Part shown: piece after piece, positions 9,944-22,343 of the stretch | How the letters are laid out: the number at the start of each line of letters is the position of its first letter | Position numbering within the stretch: position 1 is the first letter of the stretch | The notes under the pieces: generated by a model | Seen by the model: only the letters and a program-made list of their open reading frames with translations | The model's database searches: none | What the model was told of the DNA's origin: nothing | Source of the DNA: Campylobacterales bacterium | GTDB lineage: Bacteria; Campylobacterota; Campylobacteria; Campylobacterales; Sulfurospirillaceae | Assembly (NCBI GenBank): GCA_024280575.1 | Contig: JAJRPV010000044.1 | Location: forward strand, 1 to 64,000 | DNA length: 64,000 bases | Direction of reading: 5' to 3' | Program-made: the position numbers and the translations under genes

Positions 9944-9978
9944 CTTCTCGGCGCAAGCCGAAGCTTTAGTAGAGCGTG

Positions 9979-10005
9979 AATTGGCCAGGAGCTTAGCTCC
10001 TAGCC
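9979..10005. other. GC-rich hairpin between the ileS operon and gatA
   Basis: TTGGC-C-AGGAGC, a TTA loop and GCTCCT-A-GCCAA form an 11-bp stem with one mismatch. It lies just upstream of the gatA ribosome site. No T-run follows, so it may be an RNA structure in the gatA leader or a repeat relic rather than a terminator. Confidence 0.5.
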
Positions 10006-10040
10006 AAGATGACAGTAAAATAAAAAACAAGGAGAGAGGA

Positions 10041-12852
<2,812 letters not shown>

Positions 12853-12862
12853 GTAAAAACAG

Positions 12863-13969
12863 TTGCAAATAACAACTTCAAAAAAATATTTTGATGAGCA
12901 ATTATATCTCGAAAGCGGGCGTATTTTGGAAGGCTATACGCTCGCCTTTGAGACTTATGGAAAGCTAAACAAGGACAAAACAAATGCCATAGTTGTTTTT
13001 CATGCGCTAACTGGTTCGCATCACGCAGCAGGTAAATATGAGGGTGATTCAAAACCAGGTTGGTGGGATGCAATTATCGGCGATGGAAAAGCATTGGACA
13101 CTACAAAGTATTTTGTCATTTGTGCCAATATTCTAGGAAGTTGTTTTGGCTCAAGCGGGCCGACTAGTGAGACAAAAAAAGGCAATCCGCCTCTTAGATT
13201 AAAATTTCCTGTTATTACGATTAGCGATATGGTAAGTGCTCAAATGAATCTTTTTAAAAGTTTGGGTATAGAAGAAGCCTATGCGGTAATAGGAGGTTCA
13301 CTAGGCGGAATGCAAGCAATTTGCGTAGGAGTTGAGTACCCTAATTTTACCAAAAGAGTGATTGTTTTGGCATCAACTTATGCCACAAGTCCATGGGCTA
13401 TCTCTTTTAACAAATTAGCCATGGAAGGAATCGTAAAAGACTCTAGATTTAAAGATGGAAATTATAAAAAAGAGGATTTTGACGAGTTACCGTTAAATGG
13501 TTTTGCAGTTGGTAGGATGGCGGGACATATCAGTTTTTTGAGTCCGCACTCAATGGAAAAGAAATTTGGCAGAAACTATGTAGAAACAGATGGTTTATAC
13601 GAACTGTTCGGAAGGTTTCAAGTAGAAAGATATATGGAGTATAATGGATACAACTTTGCAAAAAGATTTGATCCTCTTAGTTATATTTATATTATAAAAG
13701 CTATGAATATATTTGATGCTTCAAGAAATTATGATTCACTGAGTGATTCTCTCAAAAATATAGAAGCACATATGACTTTGATATCTTTTAGAGGAGATAT
13801 GCTCTTTATGCCAAGTGAAATGGAGAAGATTAGGGATACCTTGAGAGACATGGGGCGCGGTGAAAGGGTTGATTACCATTGTGTAGATAGCAATTATGGG
13901 CATGATGCTTTTTTGGTAGAATATGATAAATTTGATTTTTATATAAGAAAGGCGTTAAAAGATGAATGA
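12863..13969 (+). CDS. metX: Homoserine O-acetyltransferase
   Basis: This alpha/beta hydrolase-fold enzyme acetylates homoserine with acetyl-CoA for methionine synthesis. The 368-aa protein shows the family start (LESGRILEGYTLAFETYGKLN), the oxyanion region FHALTGSHHAAG, the nucleophile elbow GGSLGGMQ (Ser near residue 146) and the catalytic His in NYGHDAFLVE near 347. The start is a TTG eleven bases after guaB. Acetyl rather than succinyl specificity is assumed from the MetX family. The stop overlaps xseB by ATGAATGA, suggesting coupling. Confidence 0.94.
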   Translation: MQITTSKKYFDEQLYLESGRILEGYTLAFETYGKLNKDKTNAIVVFHALTGSHHAAGKYEGDSKPGWWDAIIGDGKALDTTKYFVICANILGSCFGSSGPTSETKKGNPPLRLKFPVITISDMVSAQMNLFKSLGIEEAYAVIGGSLGGMQAICVGVEYPNFTKRVIVLASTYATSPWAISFNKLAMEGIVKDSRFKDGNYKKEDFDELPLNGFAVGRMAGHISFLSPHSMEKKFGRNYVETDGLYELFGRFQVERYMEYNGYNFAKRFDPLSYIYIIKAMNIFDASRNYDSLSDSLKNIEAHMTLISFRGDMLFMPSEMEKIRDTLRDMGRGERVDYHCVDSNYGHDAFLVEYDKFDFYIRKALKDE

Positions 13970-14156
13970 AGAGATAAGCTTTGAAGACAAACTAAAAAAA
14001 GCAAAAGAGATTTTAGAAAAACTAAGCGATCCGAGCATAGCCTTGAAAGATGCTATGAAAGAGTATAAAGCAGGTATTTCTATATTAAATGATGCAACAA
14101 AAATGATAGAAGATGCAAAATTGGAGTATGAACAACTCCAAATTACCGAGGAATAG
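13962..14156 (+). CDS. xseB: Exodeoxyribonuclease VII small subunit
   Basis: XseB is the small helical subunit that assembles around XseA to cut single-stranded DNA from both ends. The 64-aa protein has the family pattern SFEDKLKKAKEILEKLSDP, then LKDAMKEYKAGI and a long amphipathic helix to the end. It overlaps metX and is followed after two bases by the nitrilase-fold gene. XseA is not in the window. Confidence 0.9.
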   Translation: MNEEISFEDKLKKAKEILEKLSDPSIALKDAMKEYKAGISILNDATKMIEDAKLEYEQLQITEE

Positions 14157-14158
14157 GT

Positions 14159-14953
14159 ATGAAATTAGCCGCTCTTCAGCTTTCAACACTTCCTATGAGT
14201 GAAGCAAAACTGGATTATTATTTTAGAATTTGTGAGAACAAAGGGGTTGAACTAATTTTGCTAAGCGAATATGCTTTGAACAGTTTTTTTAAAGAACTTG
14301 AAAATATGCCTGCTCTTATGATAAAAGAGCAAACAAATCATAAAATATCAGTGTTAAAATCATTGTGTAAAAAGTACAATCTTACAGTTATTGCACCTAT
14401 AGTTTTGGTAAAAAGTGGAAAACTGATCAAATCTACTGCGAAATTTTCCCCAAAAAGTATTCATTATTATAATCAGCAATTTTTGATTAATTTCAAACAT
14501 TGGAATGAAGAGAAATTTTTCGATAATGTCATAGAGACTTATAAGCTTCCGGTATTTACACTTGGCAAGATAAAATTTGCCATCGTAAGTGGTTTTGAAG
14601 CGCATTTTGATGCTGTTTGGCAAGAAGCTATGCGAAAAAATATTGATATTGTTTTGATGCCTTCATCTTCCACTTTTGATTCATCTTTAAGATGGCAAGA
14701 GCTTTTAAAGACGAGATCTTTTTTAAATTCTATGTATATATTAAGAGCAAACAGAGTGGGAAATTACACCGATAAAGATATGTCTTGGAAATTTTACGGA
14801 CACAGCAAACTGGTAAATCCTTATGGAGAGATTGAGCTTTCACTCGGACACAAAGAAGAGATACTTTTATGTGATATTGAAAAAAGTCAAGTGATAGATG
14901 CTAAAAAATTATGGGGATGGAGAAAAGATTTGGCTAAAAGAGATATGATATGA
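14159..14953 (+). CDS. Carbon-nitrogen hydrolase family protein without the usual nucleophile Cys
   Basis: The 264-aa protein follows the nitrilase fold: it begins MKLAALQLSTLPMSEAKLDYY, has Glu in LILLSEYALNSF (near residue 41) and an expected Lys in NFKHWNEEKFF (near 115). The third catalytic position, normally within an ICYD-like motif, reads KFAIVSGFEAHFD, so the Cys appears replaced by Gly or Ser. The rest of the fold, including PSSSTFDSSLRWQELLKTRS, is kept. It may bind rather than hydrolyse a substrate, or use another nucleophile. It overlaps the following aminotransferase gene by ATGA, inside a housekeeping run. Confidence 0.75.
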   Translation: MKLAALQLSTLPMSEAKLDYYFRICENKGVELILLSEYALNSFFKELENMPALMIKEQTNHKISVLKSLCKKYNLTVIAPIVLVKSGKLIKSTAKFSPKSIHYYNQQFLINFKHWNEEKFFDNVIETYKLPVFTLGKIKFAIVSGFEAHFDAVWQEAMRKNIDIVLMPSSSTFDSSLRWQELLKTRSFLNSMYILRANRVGNYTDKDMSWKFYGHSKLVNPYGEIELSLGHKEEILLCDIEKSQVIDAKKLWGWRKDLAKRDMI

Positions 14954-16085
14954 AGTTTGAGCCGTATCCATTTGAAAAATTGACAAATTTATTAAAAGAC
15001 ATAAAACCATCTACAAAATATAAACCAGCAATCCTTACTATAGGTGAGCCACAGTTTAAAACACCTTCTTTTGTTCAAGATACTCTAAAAGAAAGTACAG
15101 AGCTATTGAAGAAATATCCAAAAACATCTGGAGAAGAATATCTAAAAAAGCTCAACGAGATTTTGTAAAAAAAAGATTTGGTATAGAGTTGAAACCAGAT
15201 GAATTGATACCGACTTTTGGTACTCGCGAAGTTCTTTTTAATTTTCCTCAGTTTTTACTTCATGATATGAAAAATCCGACAATTGCCTTTACAAATCCAT
15301 TTTACCAGATATATGAAGGTGCTGCTATTGCTTGCAGGGCTGAGGTAATATATTTAAATTTAACAAAAGAAAACAGTTTTAAACCCGACATTGAAGATAT
15401 TAGATTAAAAGATACAAATTTGGTAATTCTGAATTTTCCAAATAATCCAACGGCGTCCACGATGAGTTTGGAAGAGTTAGGAGATTGGGTAAAATTAGCA
15501 CTGAAATATGACTTTGTGCTTTTAAATGATGAGTGTTATAGTGAACTATACACTGATAAACCACAACCTTCCTTGCTTCAAGCGAGTGAATTTGTCGGAA
15601 ATCATGATTTTAAAAATATTTTGGTTATTAATTCAATCTCAAAAAGAAGCAGTGCTCCCGGACTTAGGTCTGGATTTATAGCCGGCGATAAAGATATACT
15701 AAGAGAGTATTTAAAATACAGAACATATGTGGGTACAGCCATTCCTTTACCTCTGCAAAAAGCCGCAACCGTTGCGTGGATTGATGAGGAACATGTTGAA
15801 AAAGCCAGAGCTATATATAAGGAAAACTTAGAATTGGCAAGTGAAATTTTGGGAATAGAAAAAAGTGAAGCAACTTTTTATGTTTGGCTTGAAGTTGATG
15901 ATGACTTGGAGTTTACAAAAAATTTATACAAAGAGAAAAATGTAAAAGTTTTGCCCGGTAGTTTTTTGGGTCGTGAAGGAATAGGAAGTGCTTATGTTCG
16001 CATAGCACTAGTTGAAAATAGCGATAAAACAAAAGAGGTTTTAACTAGAATCAATGACTTTATAAAAAATAGGATAGTTAAATGA
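14950..16085 (+). pseudogene. Pyridoxal-phosphate aminotransferase (succinyldiaminopimelate transaminase-like), one-base frameshift
   Basis: This fold-type I class I/II aminotransferase probably makes N-succinyl-L,L-diaminopimelate for lysine and peptidoglycan. Seen are NFPNNPTAS (substrate-binding Asn), LNDECYSELY and SISKRSSAPGLRSGF, with the Schiff-base Lys in SKRS. The N-terminal 72 codons (PAILTIGEPQFKTPSFV) end early at 15168. Restoring one T in the run at 15161-15164 continues the frame into VKKRFGIELKPDELIP and gives about 379 aa. A dapE gene lies 5 kb downstream, which supports the DAP role, but related aminotransferases look alike. It overlaps the genes on both sides (ATGA with each). 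Confidence 0.85.
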
Positions 16086-17389
16086 AATTCATCCATTTTG
16101 TTGGAATTGGCGGTATCGGACTCTCAGCACTTGCTAGATATTTAAAAAACGAGGGCTATAAAGTAAGTGGCTCAGATATTAAAGAGACAAAAATAACCAA
16201 ACAATTAGCAAATGAAGGCATAAAAGTTTCTGTTCCTCATGATGCAAAAAATATTCAAAATCAAGATTTGATTATTTATACAGCAGTTGCAAAAGATGAT
16301 AATCCAGAGCTAATAGAATCAAGAAAAAAAGGAATCTTAACACTTTCAAGAAAAGATGCACTTCCTTTGATACTAAAAGACAAGAGAGTCTTTGCAACTT
16401 GTGGAGCTCATGGAAAGAGTACGACAAGTGCAATGTTGGCTTCCATGGTAAAAGGAACTGTCATCATAGGAGCCGAAAGCAAGCAGTTTGATACGAATAT
16501 GTACTATCGGGGCAGTAACAATATTATTTTTGAAGCAGATGAGAGTGACGAGAGCTTTTTAAATTCAAATCCCTATGTTGCTGTTGTTACAAATGCAGAG
16601 CCAGAACATATGGAATATTATAACTATGATTTAGACAGGTTTTATGGAGCTTATAAGCAATTTTTAAGAAGTGCAACTATCAGAGTGATAAATGCAGAAG
16701 ATGCTTTCCTAAGTACGCTTGATACTCTTGAAGCTATCAGGTTATATCCGAGTCGTGATATAAAAAATATACAAACTATTATAAGAAATGATGAGCCTTA
16801 TACTTCGTTTACTCTGAAAGATTTGGGTAAATTTGAAGTTTGGGGCATAGGCGAACATATAGCGATTGATGCATCCTTGGCAGTTCTTGCTAGTTTAAAT
16901 GAGATGGATTTAGAAAGTGCGAGAGAAAAATTAAAAAATTATAGAGGAATAAAAAAAAGATTTGATATAGTTGCTAAAAGTGATGATTTTACTGTGATAG
17001 ATGATTATGGACACCATCCAACAGAGATAAAAGCCACTATAAATTCTGCTCAAAGATATGCTTCGATGATGGGATTAAAAGAGATTACTGCAATCTGGCA
17101 ACCTCATAAATATTCAAGGGTTAATGACAATTTAAAAGGTTTTGTTGAGTGTTTTGCAGGAATTGACAGACTTATTATTCTCCCCGTTTGGAGTGCAGGC
17201 GAGAAAGAGATAGAGATAGATTTTGAAAATAAGTTTAAAAAATATCGACCTATTTTTGCTCAAAACTTAAAGAAAGAGAAAAATTCTTTGAATTTAATTT
17301 TTGATAAAAAGATACTAAAAAAACTAAATCAAGGTTTGATTATAGGTTTTGGTGCCGGAGATATCACATACCAATTAAGAGGTGCATAA
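16082..17389 (+). CDS. murC: UDP-N-acetylmuramate--L-alanine ligase
   Basis: MurC adds L-Ala to UDP-MurNAc with ATP, the first amino acid of the peptidoglycan stem. The 435-aa protein opens with the Rossmann motif FVGIGGIGLSALARYL. The ATP loop GAHGKSTT lies near residues 110-117. The central-domain blocks EADESDESFL and VTNAEPEHMEYY and the C-terminal DDYGHHPTEI are all present. At 435 aa it is slightly short for the family, as usual in Campylobacterota. It overlaps the aminotransferase by ATGA and the next small gene by eight bases. Confidence 0.97.
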   Translation: MKFIHFVGIGGIGLSALARYLKNEGYKVSGSDIKETKITKQLANEGIKVSVPHDAKNIQNQDLIIYTAVAKDDNPELIESRKKGILTLSRKDALPLILKDKRVFATCGAHGKSTTSAMLASMVKGTVIIGAESKQFDTNMYYRGSNNIIFEADESDESFLNSNPYVAVVTNAEPEHMEYYNYDLDRFYGAYKQFLRSATIRVINAEDAFLSTLDTLEAIRLYPSRDIKNIQTIIRNDEPYTSFTLKDLGKFEVWGIGEHIAIDASLAVLASLNEMDLESAREKLKNYRGIKKRFDIVAKSDDFTVIDDYGHHPTEIKATINSAQRYASMMGLKEITAIWQPHKYSRVNDNLKGFVECFAGIDRLIILPVWSAGEKEIEIDFENKFKKYRPIFAQNLKKEKNSLNLIFDKKILKKLNQGLIIGFGAGDITYQLRGA

Positions 17390-17729
17390 AATGCAGATTG
17401 TATTATTTCTTCTTTTGATTCTAGCTGTTTTATTGATTTTTGTTTCCAAAAAAGAGTCATTGACAAACAGTGTAAAAGTTTATATCATCCTCTCATTGGT
17501 GTTGATTTTTCTTGCAGGTTGGGTTTATACTTTCTACAATCAAAAAACAGCACAAAATGAAAGAGAAATTATAAATGCTTATGAACAGGGTAAAACTATA
17601 AAATGTGGCAATTATAAAGTTAATAATAACAGTTTTATTTTCGTCAGCGGAACACTCAGTTTTGTAGCAAAAGAAAATATAAAAGATTTAAAAGGTGTCG
17701 TGATAGATATCTCCACATGTAAAAAATGA
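17382..17729 (+). CDS. Hypothetical small membrane protein between murC and mutS2
   Basis: The 115-aa protein has two N-terminal hydrophobic helices (about residues 5-20 and 32-51, including LILLFLAGWVYTFY-like sequence). A periplasmic or cytoplasmic tail with two Cys residues (IKCGNYKV and ISTCKK) follows. I do not recognise the family. It overlaps murC by eight bases and mutS2 by ATGA, so it is certainly within the operon and probably translated. No function can be drawn from the sequence. Confidence 0.75.
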   Translation: MHKMQIVLFLLLILAVLLIFVSKKESLTNSVKVYIILSLVLIFLAGWVYTFYNQKTAQNEREIINAYEQGKTIKCGNYKVNNNSFIFVSGTLSFVAKENIKDLKGVVIDISTCKK

Positions 17730-19924
17730 AAAAGCTCCTTTCAAAGCTAGATTTAATTGATTTTAGCAACGCCTTTCATTCGTATTTAGCAAGAGAAAAA
17801 CCTCTTTTCATGGAGGGCGATTCCAAAATTCACTATAAATTTATAAAAGAGTTGATGCAAGTTCAAAACATCAAAACACCGCTTGAGGTTGAAAATCTTG
17901 ATATGGCATTGGCTCATCTTAGCAAAAACGGTGTACTTAAAATATATGAAATTTACTCATTTGTTAAAATCATAAACTACTTTATCTATCTTAAAAAGAT
18001 TTTTTTAGAAGGGCATCTATATGAGTGGATGCAAAAAATTAAAATACCACCCGAAATTTTAGAAATATGTGCTTATTTTAACGAAAAAGGTGAGCTAAAA
18101 AGCGATATTGATGAACAGTTTTTTTCTATAGAGCATGCACTCAAAAAGATAAAAGAAGATGCAAGTGTGGCTATAAGACGGCTTATGTCTAATTCAAAAC
18201 TCTCAAATTATCTAGTCGATAGACAAATCCACTATATCAACAATCAAGAAACTCTACTTTTGAGAGGCGGCTTCAATCATGTCATAAAAGGCTCAGTCGT
18301 AGGACGCAGTAGCGGAGGGTTTTTTTATATTTTTCCAGATAATCTTTCTGCTTTAAAATCCAAAGAGAGTGGTCTTTTGGATAAAAAAGAGGAGCTGATA
18401 TATAAATATGCAAAAGAAATTTCAACCCTATTTTCAAAATTCAGAATTTTCCTATCTTTTATAAACAAAGAATTTGACAGATTTGATGCATATCATGCAA
18501 GAGTAGCTTTTGCAAAAAGTAAAGATTTAGAGTTTGTATTGCCTGAAAATAATCATAATATAAAACTTTCTAAATTTTCACATCCGGCACTAAACGAGCC
18601 AAAGCCAATCAGTATAGATTTTACAAAACATGTTTTGATGATAACGGGAGTAAATGCCGGTGGAAAAACTATGTTTTTAAAATCAATATTAAGTGCAGCA
18701 TTTTTAGCAAAATATTTACTTCCTATGAAGATAGACTCTAATCGCTCACATGTAGGATCTTTTAAAGAGATAACAGCCGTACTTGATGACCCTCAAAATG
18801 TAAAAAATGACATATCTACTTTTGCAGGAAGGATGTATGAGTTTAGTAAACTCTTTGCAAAAAAAGCAACTTTAGTCGGCATAGATGAGATAGAATTAGG
18901 AACTGATGCCGATGAGGCGGCTAGCTTGTTTAAGGTTATAATAGAAAAGTTAATTCAAAAAAATATCAAGATTATAATCACAACCCATCACAAAAGATTG
19001 GCAGCACTTTTAGCCACAAATGAAAGTGTGCAACTATTGGCTGCGATTTATGATGAGCGAAACCAAAGACCTACTTATGAATTTTTAAATGGAACAATAG
19101 GCAAGAGTTATGCTTTTGAGACGGCTCTTAGATATAAAATACCAGCTCCCATCATAAAGGAAGCGAGAGAAGTTTATGGAGAAGATAAAGAAAAATTAAA
19201 TGATTTAATTCAAAAAAATATAGATTTAGAATTAGATATGAGAAAGCAATCGGGCATTTTAGAAGCTAAATTAGAAGAAGCAAAAAGATTGAAAGAAGCC
19301 TTGAAAGATGAGAAAGAAAAGATAAAAAAGGAGTTTGAGCTTTCAACTTTTAAGATGCAAAGAAATTTCACTCAAGCTATAAATGAGGCGAAGGAAGCTA
19401 TAAAATCAAAAGATACAAAAGAGAGCCACAGGGCGTTAAACCGGGCAAATGAATATAAACAAAAAGCAAAAAAAATAACAATAGTCCAAAAAAGTGAAAA
19501 TCTGCATATCGGAGATTTTATAAAATATGGAAACACTAGAGGTGTTATAAAGAGTATAAAAAAAGATATTGCAACTATCGAATGTGAAGGCATCACTTTA
19601 AGAGTGCCGAAAAACAGTCTTAAAAAAAGTGGAGTTCCACCAAAAAAACCAAAAAAAGTGACAATTTCAAAACCGAGTGCTACTAGTTCGGTGACTCTTG
19701 ATTTACATGGATTAAGAGCTGATGAAGCCATAGAAAAATTAGATAAATTTCTCTCAGATGCTTTGATAAACGGCTATGATGAAGTTTTGGTTTATCACGG
19801 AATCGGCACAGGCAAGTTAGCATATGCCGTCAAAACATTTCTCTCAACATATCCAAGTTTGGTTTCATATTCTGATGCGCCTATAAATATGGGTGGATAT
19901 GGTGCTACATTGATTAAATTATGA
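17726..19924 (+). CDS. mutS2: Endonuclease MutS2
   Basis: MutS2 is a MutS-family ATPase with a C-terminal Smr nuclease domain. It acts against homologous or homeologous recombination and, in some bacteria, in ribosome collision rescue and oxidative damage repair. The 732-aa protein has Walker A GVNAGGKT near residue 311 and Walker B VGIDEIELGTDADEA near 390. The helical linker is rich in Lys and Glu (about 480-600), and the Smr domain begins LDLHGLRADEA near 658 and ends with HGIGTGKLAYAV. It lacks the MutS mismatch-recognition domain. The ATG overlaps the preceding gene. Campylobacterota usually have MutS2 without MutL. Confidence 0.96.
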   Translation: MKKLLSKLDLIDFSNAFHSYLAREKPLFMEGDSKIHYKFIKELMQVQNIKTPLEVENLDMALAHLSKNGVLKIYEIYSFVKIINYFIYLKKIFLEGHLYEWMQKIKIPPEILEICAYFNEKGELKSDIDEQFFSIEHALKKIKEDASVAIRRLMSNSKLSNYLVDRQIHYINNQETLLLRGGFNHVIKGSVVGRSSGGFFYIFPDNLSALKSKESGLLDKKEELIYKYAKEISTLFSKFRIFLSFINKEFDRFDAYHARVAFAKSKDLEFVLPENNHNIKLSKFSHPALNEPKPISIDFTKHVLMITGVNAGGKTMFLKSILSAAFLAKYLLPMKIDSNRSHVGSFKEITAVLDDPQNVKNDISTFAGRMYEFSKLFAKKATLVGIDEIELGTDADEAASLFKVIIEKLIQKNIKIIITTHHKRLAALLATNESVQLLAAIYDERNQRPTYEFLNGTIGKSYAFETALRYKIPAPIIKEAREVYGEDKEKLNDLIQKNIDLELDMRKQSGILEAKLEEAKRLKEALKDEKEKIKKEFELSTFKMQRNFTQAINEAKEAIKSKDTKESHRALNRANEYKQKAKKITIVQKSENLHIGDFIKYGNTRGVIKSIKKDIATIECEGITLRVPKNSLKKSGVPPKKPKKVTISKPSATSSVTLDLHGLRADEAIEKLDKFLSDALINGYDEVLVYHGIGTGKLAYAVKTFLSTYPSLVSYSDAPINMGGYGATLIKL

Positions 19925-19954
19925 TTGTTTTAATAAAACAAATATTATAATTGT

Positions 19955-20020
19955 GTTAAGTGCCAGACATAAATCCAGCTTTTGCTATTAATTGGTGTTT
20001 CTATTGAGTAGGTACTTAAC
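19955..20020. repeat. Imperfect inverted repeat, copy 1 (related to 29207-29262)
   Basis: GTTAAGTGCC at the left end is nearly the inverse of GGTACTTAAC at the right end. The right half, CTATTAATTGGTGTTTCTAT, aligns with CTATTAGTTGGTATTTCTTA in the copy after the 199-aa gene at 29206. It lies in the gap between mutS2 and dapE. Confidence 0.5.
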
Positions 20021-20100
20021 TAACTTGTTGACTTGATATTTATAAAAATAGATGAATTCCAAGGTTTTTATTTAGGAGAACCATCACGGAGATTAAAAAT

Positions 20101-21195
20101 TTGAATACAAAAGAACTTTTTTTAAAACTGCTAAGTTATAAATCGATTACACCTGATGATGCAGGCTCTTTAGATTTTATAGAAAAATATATGAGTGGAT
20201 TTAGTGCCTTGAGAGTTGATAGCAATGATACAAAAAATCTTCTTTTATACAAAGAGTTTGGGAGAGGAGAACATCTGTGCTTTGCTGGACATGTAGATGT
20301 AGTACCGCCGGGAGATGGTTGGAGTAGTGATCCTTTTGAGCCTTTAAACAAAGACGGTTACATATATGCAAGAGGCACGCAAGATATGAAAAGTGGAGTT
20401 TGTGCTTTTTTGCAAGCTTGTAAAAAAGCAACAAATTTCAGAGGCATTTTGTCTATTGTGCTAACAAGTGATGAAGAGGGTGATGGAAAATTTGGTACAA
20501 TAGAAGTTCTAAAATATCTTAAAAGCAGGGATTTTTTACCAGATTTTGCGATTGTGGCAGAGCCTACATGTACAGAAGTTTTTGGAGACACGATAAAGAT
20601 AGGAAGAAGAGGCTCTATCAATGGTGTTATAGAGGTTTTTGGCAAGCAGGGACATGCTGCCTATCCTGAAAAATCAACCAATACAATAAACTTAATTTCG
20701 CCATTATTGGATAAATTGACAGGGCATAATTTTGATATCGGAGATGAAAATTTTGCACCAAGTCAACTTGTGGTTACAGATATAAGAAGTGGCATGGAAG
20801 TGACAAATGTAACACCGGGATATCTAAAACTGATGTTTAATGTAAGAAACTCTACTAAAACAGATAAAAATGATATTGAAGATTATATAAATCGTCTTTT
20901 TGATGGTTTGAATTTTAAATTAACCCTTTTTCAAGGAGCTAAACCTTTTGTGACAAGCAGGGATTGAAAAATTGTAAAATTGCTTCAAAAAGAGACATTT
21001 GACATCACAAGCCAAAAACCAATTTTATCAACAAGTGGCGGAACAAGTGACGCAAGACTTTTTGCGGAGTTTGGTGTGAAAACGGTAGAGCTAGGTGTCA
21101 TAAATGACAGAATACATGCGATTAACGAAAGATGTAAACTCCAAGAAGTAGAAGATTTAGAAAAAATATTTGAAAAAACAATAAAAGATTTTTAA
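20101..21195 (+). pseudogene. dapE: Succinyl-diaminopimelate desuccinylase with one in-frame TGA
   Basis: DapE is a dinuclear-zinc M20 amidohydrolase that removes succinate to give L,L-diaminopimelate. The metal ligands are visible: His in CFAGHVDVVPPGDGW, Asp in RGTQDMKSG, the Glu pair in TSDEEGDG, and the final His expected near the C-terminus. Full length would be 364 aa. The frame is interrupted by TGA at 20965-20967 and resumes unchanged with KIVKLLQKE and STSGGTSDARLFAEFG, the conserved C-terminal block. Relatives often have Ser here, so TCA to TGA by one base would explain it. The start at TTG 20101 is uncertain. RidA follows after ten bases. Confidence 0.9.
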
Positions 21196-21205
21196 GGAAG
21201 GTAAA

Positions 21206-21577
21206 ATGAATTATGTAGCTACAAATAAAGCACCGGCAGCGATAGGACCATATTCACAGGCAATCAGTTTGGATAATATGATATTTACTTCAGGTCAAAT
21301 TGGTCTCACAAGCGAAGGTGTTTTAATTGAAGGTGGAGTAAAAGAGCAAACAAAACAGGTATTGACAAACTTAAGTGAAGTACTTAAAGAAGCCGGCAGT
21401 TCTCTCTCAAAAGTAGTTAAGACTACAGTATTTTTAGCCAATATGGAAGATTTTGCAGAGATAAATAAAATATATGCTGATTTTTTTGGAAATCATAAGC
21501 CGGCTCGTTCAACCGTAGCAGTAAAGACTTTGCCTTTAAATGTTAGTATTGAGATAGAAGCAATAGCCGTAAAATAG
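21206..21577 (+). CDS. ridA: RidA family enamine/imine deaminase
   Basis: This 123-aa protein of the YjgF/YER057c/UK114 family hydrolyses reactive 2-aminoacrylate-type imines that arise from PLP enzymes. The family blocks APAAIGPYSQAI, FTSGQIGL, VVKTTVFLANM and PARSTVAVKTLP (with the substrate-binding Arg) are present, and it ends in EIEAIAVK. The length is exactly typical, and a GGAAGG ribosome site precedes the ATG. Its place behind PLP-linked lysine genes is reasonable for the role. Confidence 0.94.
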   Translation: MNYVATNKAPAAIGPYSQAISLDNMIFTSGQIGLTSEGVLIEGGVKEQTKQVLTNLSEVLKEAGSSLSKVVKTTVFLANMEDFAEINKIYADFFGNHKPARSTVAVKTLPLNVSIEIEAIAVK

Positions 21578-22254
21578 TGCAAGCACTTGATTTATATGCA
21601 AAAATAGAGCCATTAATCGGCTTTTATGATGAATATGGAGAACTGTATTTTAGGTATCTAGATATTTTGGAATCTCTACATGTAGAAGATATTTTAGATA
21701 TTGGTTGTGGAAACGGGAAATTTCTAAGATTGTTGAAAGATAAAAAGTATAAAGCCATAGGAATAGACAGAAGCGAAGAAATGGTAAAAACGGCACTCTC
21801 TTTGGGAGTAGATGCTCAAAATATAGAGTTGTGCGATATAAAGAAGAAGTTTGATTGCCTTACTGCCGTAGGCGATGTATTAAATTATATGACGAGAATA
21901 GAGTTGTATGAATTCTTTTCACAAGTTAAAAATGTTTTAGGTGAAAAAGGATATTTTATCGCTGATATAAACACTTTGTCTGGCTTTGAAGAAGTAGCTG
22001 AGGGATTGTTGTTCAAAGAGACGAAAGAGCATTTCTTGGCAATAGAAGCTGATTTTAAACAAGATGTATTAACGACCAATATAACACTGTTTGAGAAAGA
22101 AAAAGAAAATTACAAAAGATACTCAAATACTATTTTTCAATACTACCATCCTTTGGAATTTTTTGAGAATATGGAAGGATTTGAACTTATAAGAAGTTTT
22201 TATATTTCTATGTTTGGAGATTCAGATAAATTGATTTTGGTTTTCAAAACCTAG
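21577..22254 (+). CDS. Class I SAM-dependent methyltransferase
   Basis: The 225-aa protein has a Rossmann methyltransferase core: motif I is ILDIGCGNGKFLRLL near residues 38-52, motif II is AIGIDRSEEMV, and motif IV is FDCLTAVGDVLNYM. The substrate is unknown. The start is a GTG that shares its G with the ridA stop. It closes the operon, since 89 bases with a -10-like box separate it from aclB. Ubiquinone/menaquinone or small-molecule methylation are both possible; nothing in the sequence decides. Confidence 0.85.
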   Translation: MQALDLYAKIEPLIGFYDEYGELYFRYLDILESLHVEDILDIGCGNGKFLRLLKDKKYKAIGIDRSEEMVKTALSLGVDAQNIELCDIKKKFDCLTAVGDVLNYMTRIELYEFFSQVKNVLGEKGYFIADINTLSGFEEVAEGLLFKETKEHFLAIEADFKQDVLTTNITLFEKEKENYKRYSNTIFQYYHPLEFFENMEGFELIRSFYISMFGDSDKLILVFKT

Positions 22255-22286
22255 TTAAATTAGACTTTTTTTAAGTAAAAGTTTGA

Positions 22287-22292
22287 TATAAT
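22287..22292 (+). promoter_or_regulatory. Predicted -10 box for aclBA
   Basis: TATAAT sits 52 bases before the aclB ATG, preceded by T-rich sequence (GACTTTTTTTAAG) rather than a clear -35, as is usual for Campylobacterota sigma-70 promoters. Confidence 0.5.
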
Positions 22293-22343
22293 ATAAGATA
22301 TTCTTAGTAATAAAAAAATTTAAGAAAAATTAAAGGATTTGCC

